Shown here: positions 47,274-56,200 of the stretch, piece after piece | How positions within the stretch are numbered: the stretch's first letter is position 1 | Layout: each line of letters begins with the position of its first letter | Source of the DNA: Bacteroidales bacterium | Lineage (GTDB): Bacteria; Bacteroidota; Bacteroidia; Bacteroidales; Muribaculaceae | Direction: 5' to 3' | DNA: 58,949 nt | Assembly: GCA_021205635.1 (NCBI GenBank) | Contig: JAJPXC010000155.1 | Coordinates: 1 to 58,949, forward strand | Program-made: the position numbers and the translations under genes | Notes under the pieces: generated by a model | Told to the model about the DNA's origin: nothing | The model's database searches: none | The model's input: only the letters and a program-made list of their open reading frames with translations

Positions 47274-47357
47274 ACCAGAAACTTGAAACTAGAAACTAGA
47301 AACTAGAAACTAGAAACTAGAAACTTGAAACTAGAAACCAGAAACTAGAAACTAGAA
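47274..47357. repeat. Heptamer tandem array ACTAGAA x12 between mltG and lepA
   Basis: Twelve contiguous 7-bp units (84 bp): mostly ACTAGAA, with ACTTGAA twice and ACCAGAA twice. It has the same unit and the same copy number as the array at 15334-15420. It lies between the divergent mltG and lepA genes. Confidence 0.92.
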
Positions 47358-47411
47358 CCCTTTCGAAACCCAAAACTTTTCACTAATTTCGCGTAAAATT
47401 TCACATATAAG

Positions 47412-49199
47412 ATGAAGAATATTCGCAACTTTTGCATCATAGCCCATATCGACCACGGCAAATCCACCCTCGCCGACCGTCTCCTGGAGATGACCAACAC
47501 CGTCTCCGGCAAGGACCTTCAGGACCAGGTGCTCGACGACATGGACCTCGAGCGTGAGCGCGGTATCACAATCAAAAGCCACGCCATCCAAATGGATTAC
47601 ACCCAGGATGGAGAAAACTATACCCTCAACCTCATCGACACCCCGGGACACGTCGACTTCTCCTACGAGGTATCGCGATCAATCGCAGCATGCGAGGGTG
47701 CGTTGTTGATTGTCGACGCTTCGCAAGGCATTCAGGCCCAGACGATTTCCAACCTCTACATGGCTATCGACAACGACCTGGAGATTATCCCGGTGATCAA
47801 CAAGTGCGACCTCGACTCGGCCAAACCCGACGAGGTGGAGGACCAGATTGTGGAGTTGCTCGGTTGCGATCCATCCGAAATTATCCGTGCCAGCGGCAAA
47901 ACCGGTGACGGAGTGGACGAAATCCTGCGCGCCATCGTCAAGCGTGTACCGGCTCCAAAAGGTGACCCCAACGCTCCCCTGCAGGCGTTGATCTTCGACT
48001 CGGTATTCAATCCATTCCGTGGCATCATCGCCTACTTTAAAATCGAAAACGGCACTATCCACAAAAACGACTTCGTGAAATTCGTCGCCACCGGCAAAGA
48101 GTACAACGCCGATGAGATAGGCGTGCTCAAGCTCCAAGGCGTGCCCCGCGACGAGCTTTCGGCTGGCAACGTAGGCTATATCATCTCAGGCATAAAGACA
48201 TCCAAAGAGGTGAAAGTGGGCGACACCATCACTCACGTCGAGAATCCCTGCAAGGAGGCCATCGACGGATTCGAGGAGGTGAAACCAATGGTATTCGCCG
48301 GTGTGTACCCCATCGAAACCGAGGATTTCGAAAACCTGCGCGCCTCTCTGGAGAAACTCCAGCTCAACGACGCGTCGCTCACATTCCAGCCCGAGTCGTC
48401 GGCAGCGCTTGGCTTCGGATTCCGTTGCGGTTTCCTCGGCTTGTTGCACATGGAGATTATCCAGGAGCGACTTGGGCGCGAATTTGACATGGACGTAATC
48501 ACCACGGTCCCCAACGTCTCCTACCGCGTATACGACAAAAAAGGGAACATGACCGAGGTACACAACCCCTCGGGTCTCCCCGACCCTACCCTAATCGACC
48601 ATATCGAAGAGCCGTACATCCGCGCCTCGGTGATTACCACAGCCGAGTTTATCGGCCCGATCATGACCCTCTGCCTCGGCAAACGCGGTGAATTGGTGAA
48701 GCAAGAATACATCTCCGGCAACCGCATGGAGATGATCTTCGACATGCCTCTTGGGGAGATCGTGATCGACTTCTACGACAAGTTGAAATCGATCTCCAAG
48801 GGATACGCTTCATTCGACTACCACCTGCACGATTTCCGCGAGTCCAAGCTTGTGAAGCTCGACATCCTGCTCAACGGCGAAAGCGTCGACGCCCTGTCGA
48901 CCTTGACCCACCAGGACAATGCCATGACATTCGGCCGACGCATGTGTGAGAAGCTAAAAGAGCTGATTCCGCGCCAGCAATTCGACATCGCCATCCAGGC
49001 CGCCATCGGCACCAAGATCATCGCCCGCGAGACCATCAAGGCCGTGCGCAAGGACGTTACCGCCAAGTGCTACGGCGGCGACATCTCCCGTAAGCGCAAG
49101 CTCCTCGAGAAGCAGAAGAAAGGCAAGAAGCGCATGAAGCAGATCGGCTCGGTGGAGGTACCCCAAAAAGCCTTCCTAGCCGTCCTCAAGCTCGACTAG
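47412..49199 (+). CDS. lepA: Elongation factor 4 (LepA)
   Basis: 595 residues, full length. GTPase motifs are present: AHIDHGKST (G1), DTPGHVDF (G3) and NKCDL (G4). EF-G-like domains III and V follow, and a LepA-specific C-terminal domain ends in [11 protein letters not shown]. It back-translocates or remodels stalled ribosomes and assists 30S assembly. Upstream a TAATTTCG box is a near match to the -7 consensus. The stop overlaps the convergent SNF2 helicase gene by 4 bp. Confidence 0.97.
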   Translation: MKNIRNFCIIAHIDHGKSTLADRLLEMTNTVSGKDLQDQVLDDMDLERERGITIKSHAIQMDYTQDGENYTLNLIDTPGHVDFSYEVSRSIAACEGALLIVDASQGIQAQTISNLYMAIDNDLEIIPVINKCDLDSAKPDEVEDQIVELLGCDPSEIIRASGKTGDGVDEILRAIVKRVPAPKGDPNAPLQALIFDSVFNPFRGIIAYFKIENGTIHKNDFVKFVATGKEYNADEIGVLKLQGVPRDELSAGNVGYIISGIKTSKEVKVGDTITHVENPCKEAIDGFEEVKPMVFAGVYPIETEDFENLRASLEKLQLNDASLTFQPESSAALGFGFRCGFLGLLHMEIIQERLGREFDMDVITTVPNVSYRVYDKKGNMTEVHNPSGLPDPTLIDHIEEPYIRASVITTAEFIGPIMTLCLGKRGELVKQEYISGNRMEMIFDMPLGEIVIDFYDKLKSISKGYASFDYHLHDFRESKLVKLDILLNGESVDALSTLTHQDNAMTFGRRMCEKLKELIPRQQFDIAIQAAIGTKIIARETIKAVRKDVTAKCYGGDISRKRKLLEKQKKGKKRMKQIGSVEVPQKAFLAVLKLD

Positions 49200-52100
49200 C
49201 TCTCGGCAAGGAGTTCCAGAATCTCGGCCGGGGTGAGCTGGGCGTTGACATCGGAGCCTTCAAGCAACGCGTCGGCCAAATTACGCTTGGTTGCGTGCAG
49301 GCGCTTGATTTTCTCTTCCACGGTATTGGACGTAATTAGATGGTAGACAGTGACTTTACGGTGCTGCCCAATACGGTAGGCGCGGTCGGTAGCTTGCTGT
49401 TCGATGGCGGGATTCCACCAAGGGTCGAGATGCACCACGTAATTGGCGCCGGTGAGATTAAGTCCCAAGCCACCTGCCTTCAGGCTCACCAAGAACACGG
49501 GAATGTCGCCATGCTGGAAGGAGTCCACTATCTTTTGGCGCTGACGTTGTGGTGTCGACCCGTCGAGGTAGATATACTTTATCCCAGCTTTGTCGTAAGC
49601 CTCTTTTACCAAGCTAAGGAATGAGGTGAATTGGCTGAACACCAGCATTTTGTTACCGCCATCCACTATCGAGGATGTGAGGTCGAGCAAAGCGTTGATC
49701 TTTGATGGCTCGGTTTTTACCGAATCGACCACCAGCCGCGTGTCGCATGCCGCCAATCGCAACCTCGTAAGCTCGGCCAAAGTGTTGACATCCACCTTGT
49801 CGATATCTTTCAAAGCTTCCTGAGCGTTGCGTCGAAGCGACTCGTACACGCCCATCTCTTTTGCCGTCATCTCCACCGATATGGTAATCTCTTCCTTGTC
49901 GGGAAGCTCGTCCACCACATCTTCCTTGGTACGGCGCAGCAGGAACGGGGCTATCAAACGGTTCAATTGGCGTTGTCGCTCCTTGTCGTGATTAACCTGA
50001 ATGGGGATGATGAATTTTTTATTGAACTGCTCATACGCCCCAAGCAATCCGGGATTGATGAATCGCATAAGGTTCCAAAGCTCGCTTAGGGAATTTTGAA
50101 CGGGTGTGCCAGTGAGGATTATACGGTTAGAGGCGTCGATTTTCATAGCCACCTGCGAGGTTTTTGTAGTGCGATTCTTTATCACGTGCGCTTCGTCGAG
50201 AATCGCGGTGGTCCATTTGCGCGATGTAATCATCTCTCCTGCCGAGGGGAGCAAGCCGTAGGTGGTAAGAATCACCTGGAAGGGCTTGGCGTTGTCAATA
50301 ACCCCCTGTCGGTCGGGCGCCGAGTTCAACGGTATCACCTCCAGCGTAGGAGCGAATCTAGCGATCTCCCGTTCCCAGTTGGTAAGTACCGAGGCTGGAG
50401 CCACCACCAACGCCGGGCCCTCGGACGCGGTTGTGAGCATATAGCTAATTGCCTGTACCGTTTTTCCCAAGCCCATATCGTCGGCCAAGCACGCCCCGGC
50501 GCCCCACTCCGAGAGCCGCTTTAACCAAGTATATCCGTCCACCTGATAGTCGCGCAGCTGAGCTTTAAGTTGCTTAGGCACGGTATACTCGGTCTTTGAG
50601 GCTTTTGCGATGCGTTTACGCAAGGCGGCAAGGACCTTGTCGGTCGCAATAGATATGCCATCGCCTAGGTCGAGGTCGAGCGAGGCAGCGGCCATAGGGG
50701 AAATCCCCACATGGCTGTGCTCCCTTGATGACAATCCCTCCAATCGAGAAAGTTGGCGACGTAGCGATGCCGAGAGTTTCAGGAATTTATCGGGACCAAG
50801 CTGGAGGAATCGTCCATGAGCTTGACCTACCAGTTCCAGCAATTTTGACGCGCTGAGGACAGTACTTTCATCGATTTGCACCTCTCCCTCGAGCTCAAAC
50901 CACCCTCCTTGTTGCGACAAGGAGATATTCCATTTACCGCTTTCTGGGGTCGAGAGTATTGAGAAACTTCTTCCTTCGGGCCATTCGATAGCATAGGTAT
51001 CACTCTTGTCTTGCAGCCAATCCACCAAGTTGATCATCTGTTCCACACCGAGGTTAAGCTGTTGACCCGCCGCGGGAGTTTCCTCGAGAATCGTTCGCAG
51101 ATAGTCGGCTAGCTGGTCGAAGTTTTCCACCTCAGCGTCAAGATTTCGTGTCACCTCAAGTGCATGGGATTCACTGTCAACAGTGTTGTATTTCTCCGAC
51201 CCCGATCCAGGAATGAACCTGTCGGGGGCTTGCGGCCATGGCTTACTGGTGGGATATATCGTATAGCCGGAAGGGGTGGGAGTGATCCTTACCACGATCT
51301 GCGGTAAGCCATTCACACGATTTACTTTCACAGCCGTATCCATGCCTTCCACCTCGATTTCCAGGTCGCGGGCAGCTTGCGTCACAACTGCCATAATTTT
51401 GGGAGCCTGGCTCAGCGGATAATTCTCCAAAATGGCCAGGGTTTCGAGGAACTTGCGCTGCACCTCGGTAGGATTAGTGAATTGAACCAAGCCATTTTTC
51501 CTGTCCTCGCGGTAATATATTGGTTTGGTATAACCTTCTTTAGTCATCCCCTGAATGGAGGGGCGCAAGGTGAATGTGTCGTTGGCTTTGTTTTTCACCA
51601 GTCGTATAGACAGGGGTACCTCCTCCACTGTCACTGGGGTGAGATAGCTATAGTTGTAATCACTAAAATATATGTTGTCAAGACCTACCATTAGCGGCAG
51701 ATCTTCGGCCCACCTTGAATAACGGCCAGCATGGGAGGCTAAAGAGGCAGCGTTCTTGGAAGCTGAAGCGATGTAATCCTGGGCACGCTCGCCATAAGGC
51801 GTAAGAGGCCTTGGTTTTCCCCAACGCCCGCTTTTTAGCCATGATTGCACGGCTAGCGACAAGTCATCGCGCATTAGGATAAACAACACGCGGTCGGTGG
51901 GTGTGGCCGTCACTCCTGGAGCCGCGCCCTGATTAGGAGCCCATTGCTCCCGTATTGCGTCGAGCACGTCTTCCCATGGCTCTCGCCTAACCACCGCTCC
52001 CATCAATGACCGGCCGTAAGTGTCAGTGAGCCTTTGCACTCGCTCGGGGTCGATATCCAACAGGGGCGCTACCTCCTTGAGCATTATTCCCAGCCCCGGG

Positions 52101-53149
52101 TAATTGTAGAGGTGGGCCTGCTGATCGCTGAAATGGCGCATAGCCAAGAATCCTATCACGGTTTGAACAGGAGTGCCATCTGAACGGTCGATGTAACACA
52201 TATCCGATTTGTCAAGGGTGTGTGGCACTCGCGCTTGAACTTCAAAAAACGTGTGCAGCGGATCGTTATAACCAAAGGCCGTCAACATCTTGTCGGCCAA
52301 CTTCTTGACCGCCTCCTTCGATCCCTCTTGACTTTTAACCAGGGCCATCCCTTGGAAATAAGCCAGCATGCGATGTGGATAAATACCCTTGACTCTCAAC
52401 TCTTTCGATATCTTGCGCAAGGCCCGGTTGAAAAATGCCGTCGCCAAGTCGTAGCTACTGTCGCGTAATGCGAGCAATCCCAGCAGGGTGTCTCCCGCAA
52501 ACGTTTTCTCTTTTACCTTGTCGGCGAGATTCCCATGGAATAGATAATCATATAGCGCAAAGGTTTCGGTACCTGCCATCGTTTTGGCGAAAATCTTCCA
52601 ATCATCTTCATGTGGCCTGGTTAAATATTCCAGGTTTTCTTGGAATAAGTGGTCCCAAATCCTGGAGCCAATTGATGTATCCACCTTGTCAATGATTTCC
52701 GCCAAATATTCACCCTTCACATTAAGAATTCCGTAAGGGATCAGATTCTCTTGAAGCGTCTTCGGAATTCCCTCCTCTGGCACTTCGCTGTTATATATAA
52801 GAATCGAAAGAATGGCCTCAGGTCCCATTTCTATTTGGAGATCCTGCAATTTCTCCACGAGTTGAAGATACTCGGGATGGTTTTCGAGCCCCCAAAATAT
52901 TAATGGGTAAATTAAAGCCTTGTTAACCAGCCTATAGCTCCAATCGTAACCTCCATTGTAATTGCATTCTCGGGTAACCGCGCGATTGTAATACAAAGAT
53001 TGGACTATTCGTGAAGTTTTCGACTGCTCTATACCCAAAACGGCGGCTAGAGCCTGTAAACACAATACACTCTTTTGCGCTTGTGGATAAGCGGCAAGAA
53101 GCATTAGGATTGTAGTCTCTTTTTTGGTAAAACCAGTAAATAAGTTCAT
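49196..53149 (-). CDS. SNF2-family DEAD/DEAH helicase, 1317 aa
   Basis: The N-terminus has a helix-turn-helix-like region (residues ~20-60: [21 protein letters not shown]). A long family-specific part of ~800 residues precedes a complete SNF2 ATPase. Walker A is DDMGLGKT near residue 890, the DEAH box is in [11 protein letters not shown], and the C-terminal lobe has [23 protein letters not shown] and [13 protein letters not shown]2 translocases of bacteria act in transcription recycling (RapA-like) or phage defence. No partner gene is adjacent here, so a core role is as likely. -7 box at 53172-53179. Confidence 0.88.
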   Translation of the reverse strand: MNLFTGFTKKETTILMLLAAYPQAQKSVLCLQALAAVLGIEQSKTSRIVQSLYYNRAVTRECNYNGGYDWSYRLVNKALIYPLIFWGLENHPEYLQLVEKLQDLQIEMGPEAILSILIYNSEVPEEGIPKTLQENLIPYGILNVKGEYLAEIIDKVDTSIGSRIWDHLFQENLEYLTRPHEDDWKIFAKTMAGTETFALYDYLFHGNLADKVKEKTFAGDTLLGLLALRDSSYDLATAFFNRALRKISKELRVKGIYPHRMLAYFQGMALVKSQEGSKEAVKKLADKMLTAFGYNDPLHTFFEVQARVPHTLDKSDMCYIDRSDGTPVQTVIGFLAMRHFSDQQAHLYNYPGLGIMLKEVAPLLDIDPERVQRLTDTYGRSLMGAVVRREPWEDVLDAIREQWAPNQGAAPGVTATPTDRVLFILMRDDLSLAVQSWLKSGRWGKPRPLTPYGERAQDYIASASKNAASLASHAGRYSRWAEDLPLMVGLDNIYFSDYNYSYLTPVTVEEVPLSIRLVKNKANDTFTLRPSIQGMTKEGYTKPIYYREDRKNGLVQFTNPTEVQRKFLETLAILENYPLSQAPKIMAVVTQAARDLEIEVEGMDTAVKVNRVNGLPQIVVRITPTPSGYTIYPTSKPWPQAPDRFIPGSGSEKYNTVDSESHALEVTRNLDAEVENFDQLADYLRTILEETPAAGQQLNLGVEQMINLVDWLQDKSDTYAIEWPEGRSFSILSTPESGKWNISLSQQGGWFELEGEVQIDESTVLSASKLLELVGQAHGRFLQLGPDKFLKLSASLRRQLSRLEGLSSREHSHVGISPMAAASLDLDLGDGISIATDKVLAALRKRIAKASKTEYTVPKQLKAQLRDYQVDGYTWLKRLSEWGAGACLADDMGLGKTVQAISYMLTTASEGPALVVAPASVLTNWEREIARFAPTLEVIPLNSAPDRQGVIDNAKPFQVILTTYGLLPSAGEMITSRKWTTAILDEAHVIKNRTTKTSQVAMKIDASNRIILTGTPVQNSLSELWNLMRFINPGLLGAYEQFNKKFIIPIQVNHDKERQRQLNRLIAPFLLRRTKEDVVDELPDKEEITISVEMTAKEMGVYESLRRNAQEALKDIDKVDVNTLAELTRLRLAACDTRLVVDSVKTEPSKINALLDLTSSIVDGGNKMLVFSQFTSFLSLVKEAYDKAGIKYIYLDGSTPQRQRQKIVDSFQHGDIPVFLVSLKAGGLGLNLTGANYVVHLDPWWNPAIEQQATDRAYRIGQHRKVTVYHLITSNTVEEKIKRLHATKRNLADALLEGSDVNAQLTPAEILELLAES

Positions 53150-53171
53150 GGGTGGTGGATATTCGATTCTG

Positions 53172-53179
53172 CAAATTTA
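53172..53179 (-). promoter_or_regulatory. -7 box of the SNF2 helicase gene
   Basis: TAAATTTG on the minus strand, 23 bp upstream of the ATG. Confidence 0.6.
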
Positions 53180-53254
53180 CGCCAATTATTCGAATCCATC
53201 CAATGGCAGAAAAATTTTTTCGGCTATGTCAAAGAAATTTTACCGAGAATTATT

Positions 53255-53262
53255 TATCTTTG
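53255..53262 (+). promoter_or_regulatory. -7 box of the 93-aa gene and fluC
   Basis: TATCTTTG; the predicted start near 53269 lies 14 bp before ATG 53283. Confidence 0.6.
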
Positions 53263-53282
53263 CCCATATTAACCGACCAAAC

Positions 53283-53564
53283 ATGAAAGCGATAATCACA
53301 TTGTGCCTGTTGGCACGACAACTATCAGCGCCTTTGGGGCCACTCTGTCACCCAATCAAGCTCTTCAGCGCGCTGAACTCTCGGCTAAACATTCGGAACC
53401 ATACCACGCTTCTGCTTGCCGCCGATGATTGCGCCGCCCCCGTGGATTACGAAGTCAATCACACCACATGGGTGCAGACCCTCTTTGAAATCATCACCAT
53501 CCCGGCTGGTGGCTCGGGCACTCGCGGCATCCTTATCTCCCGAGGCAAGAAAGTGCTTAAATGA
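53283..53564 (+). CDS. Small protein of unknown function, 93 aa
   Basis: The start is ATG 53283, set by the -7 box at 53255-53262. A longer frame from 53124 is excluded because it lies upstream of that promoter. The protein has a weakly hydrophobic N-terminus (AIITLCLLARQL), no clear membrane helix, and a Thr/Ile-rich second half that ends in a basic tail (SRGKKVLK). I do not recognise the family. It overlaps fluC by 4 bp (ATGA), so both are one transcript. Confidence 0.55.
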   Translation: MKAIITLCLLARQLSAPLGPLCHPIKLFSALNSRLNIRNHTTLLLAADDCAAPVDYEVNHTTWVQTLFEIITIPAGGSGTRGILISRGKKVLK

Positions 53565-53929
53565 AGGCGCTGCTCTACATAGCCCTCGGAGGCGCCCTGG
53601 GATCGGTGCTACGCTATCTTTTGACCAAGGCCGTTCAAGGCCATTGGCCAGGGGCATTCCCATGGGGCACCATGACGGTCAATCTGCTCGGTTGCCTAAT
53701 GATAGGAGTGCTCTATGGGCTATTCGAGAAGCATGATGTGCTTTCGCCCGAAATGCGGCTCCTGCTCACCGTGGGAATCTGCGGCGGATTTACCACCTTC
53801 TCCACATTCATGAACGAAAGTCTCTCGTTAATGCGAGGCGGCGAATTACTGCTATGCGCCGCCTACATTGCCGCCAGCGTCATCCTAGGATTAGGGGCCG
53901 TATGCGCGGGCCAAGCCCTCGCTCGCTAG
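53561..53929 (+). CDS. crcB: Fluoride channel FluC/CrcB
   Basis: 122 residues with four membrane helices. Motifs are GGALGSVLRY in helix 1, GTMTVNLLGC in helix 2 and GICGGFTTFSTF in helix 3, where the Na+ site and the Phe box of the fluoride pore lie. It exports fluoride as a dual-topology dimer. It is coupled to the upstream 93-aa gene by a 4-bp overlap. No crcB-type riboswitch is visible ahead of the operon. Confidence 0.93.
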   Translation: MKALLYIALGGALGSVLRYLLTKAVQGHWPGAFPWGTMTVNLLGCLMIGVLYGLFEKHDVLSPEMRLLLTVGICGGFTTFSTFMNESLSLMRGGELLLCAAYIAASVILGLGAVCAGQALAR

Positions 53930-54021
53930 CCCCCACCCTAGGCAATCTACGCCTTCACAAAACCGGGATTATGGTCTTGCTTGTGGTATTGCCACGGCGC
54001 ACAATCACCAGGCCATAGTCG

Positions 54022-55032
54022 GTGCTGGGGGGGGCATCGCTCGGTCTTTATGGCGTCGCCCGCCGTCTCGCCGCCACCGAGACCAACATGGCGTACCGCA
54101 CCGCCGACCATGAGCGATGGCAACAACTCGATTTTGTGGTGGGCATTCACATCGAATGCTCAGCGTTGAATCATGTCGTTCCCGACATCTGCGACACGCT
54201 CGCTGGCGATTACCCCAAGGATTTCAAGTGGACGGGCTGGCACCCGCATTGCCGTTGCCACGCCACAAGCATCCTCAAGACCGATGAGGAATTGGACCGC
54301 GACGCTGAGTTGATTGACGCTGGCGAAGAGCCATCCAGCGAATCGGTCAACGCCGTCACCGAATTGCCCGACAAATTCACGAAATGGGTAGAGCTGAACG
54401 AGAAGAAAATACAACAATCGTGGTCAAAGGACGAGGCACCTTACTTCATCGCTGATAATGCTGATGCAATTTATGGGGAAAAGATTGGCGATGGCGAAAG
54501 AGACGGTCTAAAACTGCGTCTTGGGAAATCGGGATTGCCGTTATCCCCCAGTGCCGAGGTGCGTCGTTGTGGACGAGGCTATCTGGCCATTTCGGAACAC
54601 GTTGAACGTGACAGACCCGATTTTCCCAAACTTGAGCAATGTGCCAACTTCTTCGCTCGACAGAATGAATCCGTTGTGATGCTCACTCCCCGAATGTCGC
54701 GTCCCTCAAACTTTGCCTACTCTGATTATTATAAAGATTTGATAGGAACCCCATATGAAGGAAAATGTCCCGATTTCAAGATGGTTGACAAGAACGGGAA
54801 AGGCATTTGGTATGAGCATGAGGGTTTTACTACCACAAACGCTCACAACGCTTTGCGAAATATGCTCGGGGATGGGTTAAAACAATCAAGCCGACTGGTT
54901 ATAGAGCAGCCCAATCTGACTGATGCCTATATAAAACGTGTGCTGTGGAGACGTATCCAAGAGGGCCAGACTATAGATGAAGTATGGGTTAAAAAGGGGT
55001 TGGACATCCGCCTTATATGGAGAAAAAGTTAG
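54022..55032 (+). pseudogene. N-truncated MuF-type phage head protein with C-terminal toxin-like domain
   Basis: 336 residues are open from a GTG at 54022. Residues ~14-85 (RRLAATETNMAYRTADHERW and GWHPHCRCH) are the end of a MuF/gpF capsid-morphogenesis domain. The first part of that domain is missing and a stop lies at 54016. A variable middle follows. The last ~100 residues (CPDFKMVDKNGKGIWYEHEG, then NMLGDGLKQSSRLVIE) resemble the CdiA-type nuclease toxin domains attached to MuF proteins. An 8-G run lies at the 5' edge (54027-54034). No promoter is visible, so expression is doubtful even though the toxin-like part is intact. Confidence 0.65.
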
Positions 55033-55049
55033 GGAGGCTAACGCCTCCC
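55032..55049 (+). terminator. Hairpin at the end of the MuF-toxin gene
   Basis: GGGAGGC (55032-55038) pairs with GCCTCCC (55043-55049). A second hairpin (CGAGGA...TCCTCG with GTAG/CTAC inside) follows at about 55057-55094. Neither has a T-run. Confidence 0.4.
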
Positions 55050-55130
55050 CTTCTGGCGAGGAATCGGTAGTCGTTAGCTACGGAATCCTCGGGGGCAAAG
55101 ATAGCAATTATTTCGCTACACGCAAAATAA

Positions 55131-55244
55131 TCAACGCATCAGCAACTTGCATATCAGCAAGATGTTGCAGATTATCGTGATTAGATTGAGGATTGTGACT
55201 ATTACCCAATCCTTGTTCGAGTCGTCTTTGTCAAACATTGCCAT
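55131..55244 (-). CDS. Very small membrane protein, 37 aa
   Basis: MAMFDKDDSNKDWVIVTIL and on to ICKLLMR: an acidic head, one hydrophobic helix of ~20 residues (WVIVTILNLITIICNILLIC) and a basic end. It starts 15 bp after the stop of the 66-aa gene upstream and is probably co-transcribed. Function unknown. Confidence 0.5.
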   Translation of the reverse strand: MAMFDKDDSNKDWVIVTILNLITIICNILLICKLLMR

Positions 55245-55259
55245 ATCGCTCTGATTCGG

Positions 55260-55460
55260 TTAATTCCAATTGGGCGAGTCCTTCCAATTCCAATTAATCG
55301 CGCAGATTCCGCCACATTCCCAATAGACGATTTTCACCAATCCTTTGCTTTCAAGGCTTTGCAGTGTCGGTTGGAAAGATGCGTCCATTAATGAAAGGTC
55401 GCCATCGGCCAGCATCCGCATGGCTCTTTTCTCGTCTCTCGATAGCTTTATCCGTCTCAT
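55260..55460 (-). CDS. Small winged-helix-like protein, 66 aa
   Basis: Starts MRRIKLSRDEKRAMRMLADGD, continues SFQPTLQSLESKGLVKIVYW and ends in an Asn/Trp-rich tail. The helix-turn-wing order suggests a minimal winged-helix fold without proven DNA binding. ATG 55460 is chosen because the -7 box TAAATTTG at 55476-55483 lies inside the longer frame starting at 55499. It forms an operon with the 37-aa membrane protein. Orphan genes next to toxin genes can be immunity genes, but nothing here proves it. Confidence 0.5.
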   Translation of the reverse strand: MRRIKLSRDEKRAMRMLADGDLSLMDASFQPTLQSLESKGLVKIVYWECGGICAINWNWKDSPNWN

Positions 55461-55475
55461 ATCCGCGAATTTAAC

Positions 55476-55483
55476 CAAATTTA
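55476..55483 (-). promoter_or_regulatory. -7 box of the 66-aa/37-aa gene pair
   Basis: TAAATTTG on the minus strand, 15 bp upstream of ATG 55460. Confidence 0.55.
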
Positions 55484-55518
55484 TTTGTGCTTGATACACG
55501 CAATGTGAAAAATATTCC

Positions 55519-55526
55519 TATATTTG
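55519..55526 (+). promoter_or_regulatory. -7 box before the phage-gene remnant
   Basis: TATATTTG, 29 bp before ATG 55556. Confidence 0.45.
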
Positions 55527-55555
55527 CCATCAAGTTAACCAATTCATCACGCGTA

Positions 55556-55690
55556 ATGTCAATCAAAGAACAAATCATCGACCAGCTCAAAACCAAATTC
55601 ACGGGGGTTGAGCCGTCGATTCTGTCGCGCGTCGCCGAAAAACTATCGGCATCCGTGACCAGCGAGATCGATGTCGCGAACCAATGCTGA
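55556..55690 (+). pseudogene. N-terminal remnant of a phage structural-region gene
   Basis: 44 residues, SIKEQIIDQLKTKFTGVEPS and on. This start is typical of a short protein found near head genes in Bacteroidetes prophages, where the similar sequence continues much further. Here it ends in NQC after a likely deletion. Family assignment is by resemblance only. Confidence 0.4.
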
Positions 55691-55845
55691 AGTCGTTGGG
55701 TTTTAAATCGACAGGCAGCGCCGCTGCCCGCTCTCCGTCCCTACACTTATACCCTCGATCCCAGTCCTCCAACCCCAAACTCGCCGAAGCCCCCTTCAAA
55801 TCCGCAGCCCAGGAAAGCGCCGCCAAATCCACCCTCCACCGCTAA
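55684..55845 (+). pseudogene. C-terminal remnant, Ser/Ala-rich tail
   Basis: A frame from ATG 55684 overlaps the previous remnant by 7 bp and reads LKSLGFKSTGSAAARSP and on to ESAAKSTLHR before TAA at 55843. It looks like the tail of another gene joined by deletion to the preceding start. Unidentified. Confidence 0.3.
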
Positions 55846-55907
55846 CGATTATACCCATCCTAAATAACTCTCTCCATGTCTTCCTTCGCATCGGGGGAGT
55901 TGTTTTT

Positions 55908-56198
55908 TTGGAATATTTAACGGTAGCTGTGCCAGTTTTTGGCACAGGGTGGCTATTATATTCGCGTGTTATGATTTGGTTTTGGCAACATAGAAAGGAC
56001 GATACATTGAGTTTTGCCCGGCTGCGGGTGAAGCGTGCCGAGCGGTATTTGAATGATTTGATTGAAGATTTCGAGCGCATGAAACCTTCGTTACCCTCTC
56101 AGCAAATCATAGCTCGACAAACCGAGCTTGACCAAATGCGCTCAGATCTTGTCGATATGCGAGCCAGTCTTTCAGATAATGATATAATCACAGCATAA
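55908..56198 (+). CDS. Small membrane-anchored coiled-coil protein
   Basis: 96 residues if the TTG at 55908 is the start: one hydrophobic helix at residues ~4-26, then a charged helical region (LRVKRAERYLNDLIEDFERM and QTELDQMRSDLVDMRASL) that suggests a coiled coil. An ATG at 55971 would give 75 residues and keep only part of the helix. It ends 2 bp before the CpXC/WG gene, so the two are one operon. Function unknown. Confidence 0.5.
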   Translation: MEYLTVAVPVFGTGWLLYSRVMIWFWQHRKDDTLSFARLRVKRAERYLNDLIEDFERMKPSLPSQQIIARQTELDQMRSDLVDMRASLSDNDIITA

Positions 56199-56200
56199 TC

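Noticed and set aside
53180-53282. Fluoride riboswitch before the fluC operon
   Set aside because: No matching structure or conserved motif seen; the leader after the -7 box is only ~14 nt.
54027-54034. G8 tract as a frame switch restoring the MuF N-terminus
   Set aside because: Neither alternative frame upstream reads like a MuF domain, so slippage would not repair it.
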